Shown in pieces: positions 63,101 through 64,000 of a stretch of DNA of 64,000 nucleotides. The DNA lies in assembly GCF_040719375.1 (NCBI RefSeq), contig NZ_JBFDTP010000001.1:992001-1056000 (forward strand), given 5' to 3'. Under the pieces are notes generated by a model, which did no database searches, was not told the origin of the DNA, and worked only from the letters and a program-made list of their open reading frames with translations. How positions within the stretch are numbered: position 1 is the first letter of the stretch; each line of letters starts with the position of its first letter. A program made the translations under genes and the position numbers. The stretch is from Clostridium sp. AN503. Lineage in GTDB: Bacteria > Bacillota > Clostridia > Lachnospirales > Lachnospiraceae.

Positions 63101-64000
63101 GGAAATGGTAACGGAAACACCAGCACCGGAGGCAATAACGACAATAATGGAAATGCCAATGGAAACACCAATAATACCGGGGGCAGCCAGAACCAGAGTG
63201 GCATCCTGTTCCCAATCGACGGCGAAGTATCCGAGTTAGAAGCAGAGCTGATCGGTATGATCAAGACTACAGGAAAAGAAAAGAATTACGAACTGGTGGA
63301 GTACGTCAATGACGTGAACCGGGAGCATGTGGAAGTCTTGATGGAGCTGAACATCAATGGTATAATGGATACAGCTTACAGCTACGGCAATGAACGCCTG
63401 ACCAATGAGCGGTTCACGGAGTGGACTGGATATTACACCTACGACCCGAGGGGCAGTGTGACGGGAGTTACGGACAGCAAGGGGATGATCTGGCAGTCGT
63501 ACCGTTATAATGCTAATGGTGACTTAACGTTTGGTAAACCGCAGTATAACAACGTGTATAGCTATAATGCGGAGAGTTATAACCCGAACATGGAAAGCCA
63601 GTATCTGCGGGCGAGATATTATAACGTGGCCCATGCAAACTTCCTGACGGAGGATTCGTACCTTGGTAATATCACAGATCCGTTGACGTTAAATCGGTAT
63701 AATTATGTTAAGAGCAGTCCGCTGAATTATGTGGATCCGACTGGTCACGATGCATATGTGGTTAAGGATAATCGTTCGGATAAATATTTTTTGATACCTG
63801 ACCATAAGCTGGAAAATTACTTTATTGCTATGGTTGAAGTGGTGCCTTTTGGTAATATGGTAACAACAGGCTATGAATATTTAATTTATGAGATTGGTGA
63901 AATGGAGAAAGTGGACAGGGGGGATAAGAGTTTTACAGAAAAGATAAAAGACAGCATTTTCGGTATAGTATCTAATTATTCAGATGTTGCAAGTGTGTTA
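57161..64000 (+). CDS. RHS/YD-repeat protein, C-terminal portion (runs off the window)
   Basis: Continues the preceding frame after the TAG: LKEDNQFLEQLTETGN completes the LysM-like motif, then an RHS opener (MANGSFYMSQTDAKIEDLGG), an acidic disordered insertion (about 57530-57750), dozens of YD repeats such as YDEDGNILTETR and YDALGR-type units (about 57850-62690), a Gly/Asn-rich linker (62725-63190), and the RHS core end QYLRARYYN...FLTEDSYLG...NRYNYVKSSPLNYVDPTGH. The region after DPTGH (63750 on) is the variable tip, probably a toxin domain in such proteins, but it is cut by the window and not recognisable. The likeliest re-start is ATG 57161, but it has no ideal ribosome site, so translation may depend on readthrough. 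Confidence 0.78.
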   Translation, partial: MEWLIAQCISMGIDYRDFLGMEPINMANGSFYMSQTDAKIEDLGGDFNIERSYNSIAPYFRSDFGMGWNSLSAEKIMVLEDGRIIYTREDGKGLIFEKDGKTYKGPDGYDYELETVSSLELITDDSADEGEEDEGNDTEVAAERATSSNASVKTVSYAEKPASINADADPTEATAEDEENPEDGAGTEAVPVSTGWKISQPDGTEKYFNSNGLLVTEKDRKGLTTYYVYDSSFCLKKIISPSKKEYVITQTPEGLITDITLPDGGELHYEYDDEDNLVSFTNPEGSVRSYEYDENHRMTAWYDENGTRVIENTYREDGTVETQTDALGSLSTLDCAADATTLVDNRGNTIIYHKNENNLITEVEYSNGETERTSYTADNRIESRTDANGVTTRYTYDEDGNILTETRDDGSRASYTYNEYAQPLTATDYEGHTTHFTYDEKGNLTSMTDGESHTTRYGYDDLSRITSITDANGGVSSFAYEGTDAPVVSYTDPEGNTSTFTYDEMNRVLTQTDPEGNTTEHDYNANGWETAVTAPDGGVTAYEFSPAGEVLSITDPMSVATTFTYDAMHNILSGEDALGNTLHYEYDANYNKVAETNAKGDKTAYEYDARDRMVNVTDALGQTVSYTLDGNGNTTGMADRRGNTTESWYHKVLNLPTMTKDALGNETYYQYDHNGNLTKITYPDGISITYAYDRAGRLVRTTTQNGLVTEIGYDGNGNITRITDDETRIYRFAYDGNNRLVKATDPLGGVTEYAYDGAGRQTLVTDANGNSTAYAYDAVGRLTEMQDALGGSASSEYDLNGRTLSFTDQNDHTTTWHYDVIGQVLAQVDAAENITAMEYDSLGNVTKVTDALKGETAMDVDALSRTVKMTDALGGEYTYDYDENGNLLKVTMPDGDTVSMSYDANNRMTYYRDEASVVTRYEYDSMGRITKAIDTAGNVMTYQYDESGNLVKQTDTIGRDAIYEYDKFNRLVSVTGTDLATTTYTYDALDRLASVTQADGTVTAYEYDPVGNLIKTTEPGEAVYTYAYDAINRLTGKVNPLGASTTFQYDAKGNLTRTVDGEGNTNAYVYDVIDRLTFFTDGRGNDTVYEYDELSRLLSHTTPEGNKTEYRYDALSRMTKAKDPNGLITEYQYDVMGNLVEEISPKGARTAYTYDKHDELTSITDPAGNVTRYAVDLNRQVTEMTQKNGAKYAYTYDPVHRLTSITTPLGLKRELTYDVADNVIKDTDNLDRTNTYEYDIMHRMTKSVNAEGGVTTYGYDIRGNQDQLNTALGYTWNYRYDLIDQLTASVDPEGKATEFAYNLVGELASVTKPGDRKTDLQYDENYNVTAISDPKGYIYQYTYDKDNRLTGTKNPLGETTATAYDPGSRVTSVTDRMGLTESYTYDPHGNVLSVTATNGLITHFAYDILDNLVKVTMPSSLTATYTYDVMGNVTSATDTMLRTTRYTYDAENNMTSITDAMGRKEIMTYDIGGRNTSYTSNGGNKISYDYDRLNDLAEKSYEDTRDPESKEGVLYAYDVTGQRVSMMDRSGESKYEYDGLGRITKVTSGSGEVTQYAYDGCDQLESITYADGKKVSYKYDKNDNLTEVTDRTGAVTTYTYDAINRVTEIHRLNGVSTYNTYNARDQITDMKNICDDCEWTISEYHYTYDDRGFIVGEDVTESLYAYAWDDKHDGKHENWHDDKFPHGDKHINKHAKDGIYNFQIIGTKRNFEYDDDGKLIRATEKEDRQGTYVYDYEYDDMGNRTFFKKSRNGVVQESAEYTYNAANQMVAARLYDGKHYKDVEYTYDADGNRVMQEEVKPDGNRKVELTYDYSVENRLKAVSDKNDLLVAMAYDGDGNRIFQLNYNLHTDDDWKGNSGNGNGNNKDNSGSGNKGNNSGNGTGSKKGILTSIGSFFGMDDGIEESEETIEVSTASNVTARKSNGNKDKDKGNNGNDKNNGKGNGNGNSGNNGNGNNGNGNSGNNGNGNSGNNGNGNSGNHGNGNGNTSTGGNNDNNGNANGNTNNTGGSQNQSGILFPIDGEVSELEAELIGMIKTTGKEKNYELVEYVNDVNREHVEVLMELNINGIMDTAYSYGNERLTNERFTEWTGYYTYDPRGSVTGVTDSKGMIWQSYRYNANGDLTFGKPQYNNVYSYNAESYNPNMESQYLRARYYNVAHANFLTEDSYLGNITDPLTLNRYNYVKSSPLNYVDPTGHDAYVVKDNRSDKYFLIPDHKLENYFIAMVEVVPFGNMVTTGYEYLIYEIGEMEKVDRGDKSFTEKIKDSIFGIVSNYSDVASVL
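62725..63190 (+). repeat. Gly/Asn-rich simple repeat in the RHS gene
   Basis: About 150 codons are dominated by Gly, Asn, Ser and Lys (units such as NGNGNSGN), interrupted by a short acidic Glu/Ser/Thr segment (about 62820-62920). It acts as a flexible linker before the RHS core end. DNA-level (GGNAAY)n repeats are prone to length variation. Confidence 0.8.

Overview
The window looks like a chromosomal segment of a spore-forming anaerobic Firmicute, most likely a gut Lachnospiraceae (Clostridia). The signs are strong AGGAGG-type ribosome sites, ATG/GTG/TTG starts, spmA/spmB spore genes, a FabK/FabT-type fatty-acid system, LPXTG pili with class C sortases, a clostridial Agr-type cyclic-peptide locus and a pectin-degradation cluster. 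The species cannot be fixed from the sequence alone. No rRNA, tRNA, CRISPR array or insertion sequence was recognised.

Layout. (1) 1-4.1 kb: a LacI-type regulator (cut by the left edge) divergent from a TRAP transporter operon, with two identical LacI-like palindromes in the TRAP promoter. (2) 4.1-17.7 kb: a complete type II fatty-acid operon, fabH-acpP-fabK-fabD-fabG-fabF-accB-fabZ-accC-accDA (accD and accA fused), then a nitronate-monooxygenase-like flavoprotein, a frameshifted spmA carrying an in-frame 42-bp repeat array, spmB, a FabT-like MarR regulator and a lipoprotein. A FabT-type palindrome lies just downstream of the fabH promoter. (3) 17.8-33.7 kb: a surface-pilus island. It has a tyrosine recombinase, a 232-bp segment bounded by 23-bp perfect inverted repeats and holding an outward-facing promoter (a probable invertible ON/OFF switch), a 2715-residue LPKTG adhesin, a frameshifted LPSTG pilin, two class C sortases, an LPQTG pilin, a decayed copy of the adhesin N-terminus and a third sortase.

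(4) 33.7-42.8 kb: an Rpn-like protein, acetyltransferase, peroxiredoxin, DUF885 lipoprotein, and the housekeeping run metG-traX-tatD-rsmA. (5) 42.8-51 kb: a pectin/rhamnogalacturonan locus with a TIM-barrel isomerase-like protein, sugar ABC transporter (one permease frameshifted), GH105 and GH28 enzymes and a GntR/FCD regulator, with TGTATACA palindromes in the control region. (6) 51-54.7 kb: an XRE regulator and an Agr-like quorum-sensing set (LytTR regulator, GHKL kinase, AgrD-type peptide, AgrB-type protease), with LytTR-like direct repeats upstream of agrD. (7) 54.7 kb to the right edge: a giant secreted RHS/YD-repeat protein with a nonsense codon inside a LysM-like motif, running off the window.

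Taken together, the window holds one core biosynthetic operon and several surface or environmental-response modules. Several of the latter show signs of switching or decay: an invertible promoter, a +1 G-tract frameshift in the pilin, frameshifts in spmA and a permease, and an amber codon in the RHS gene. Some of the indels could be consensus errors, so raw-read support matters before calling them biology.
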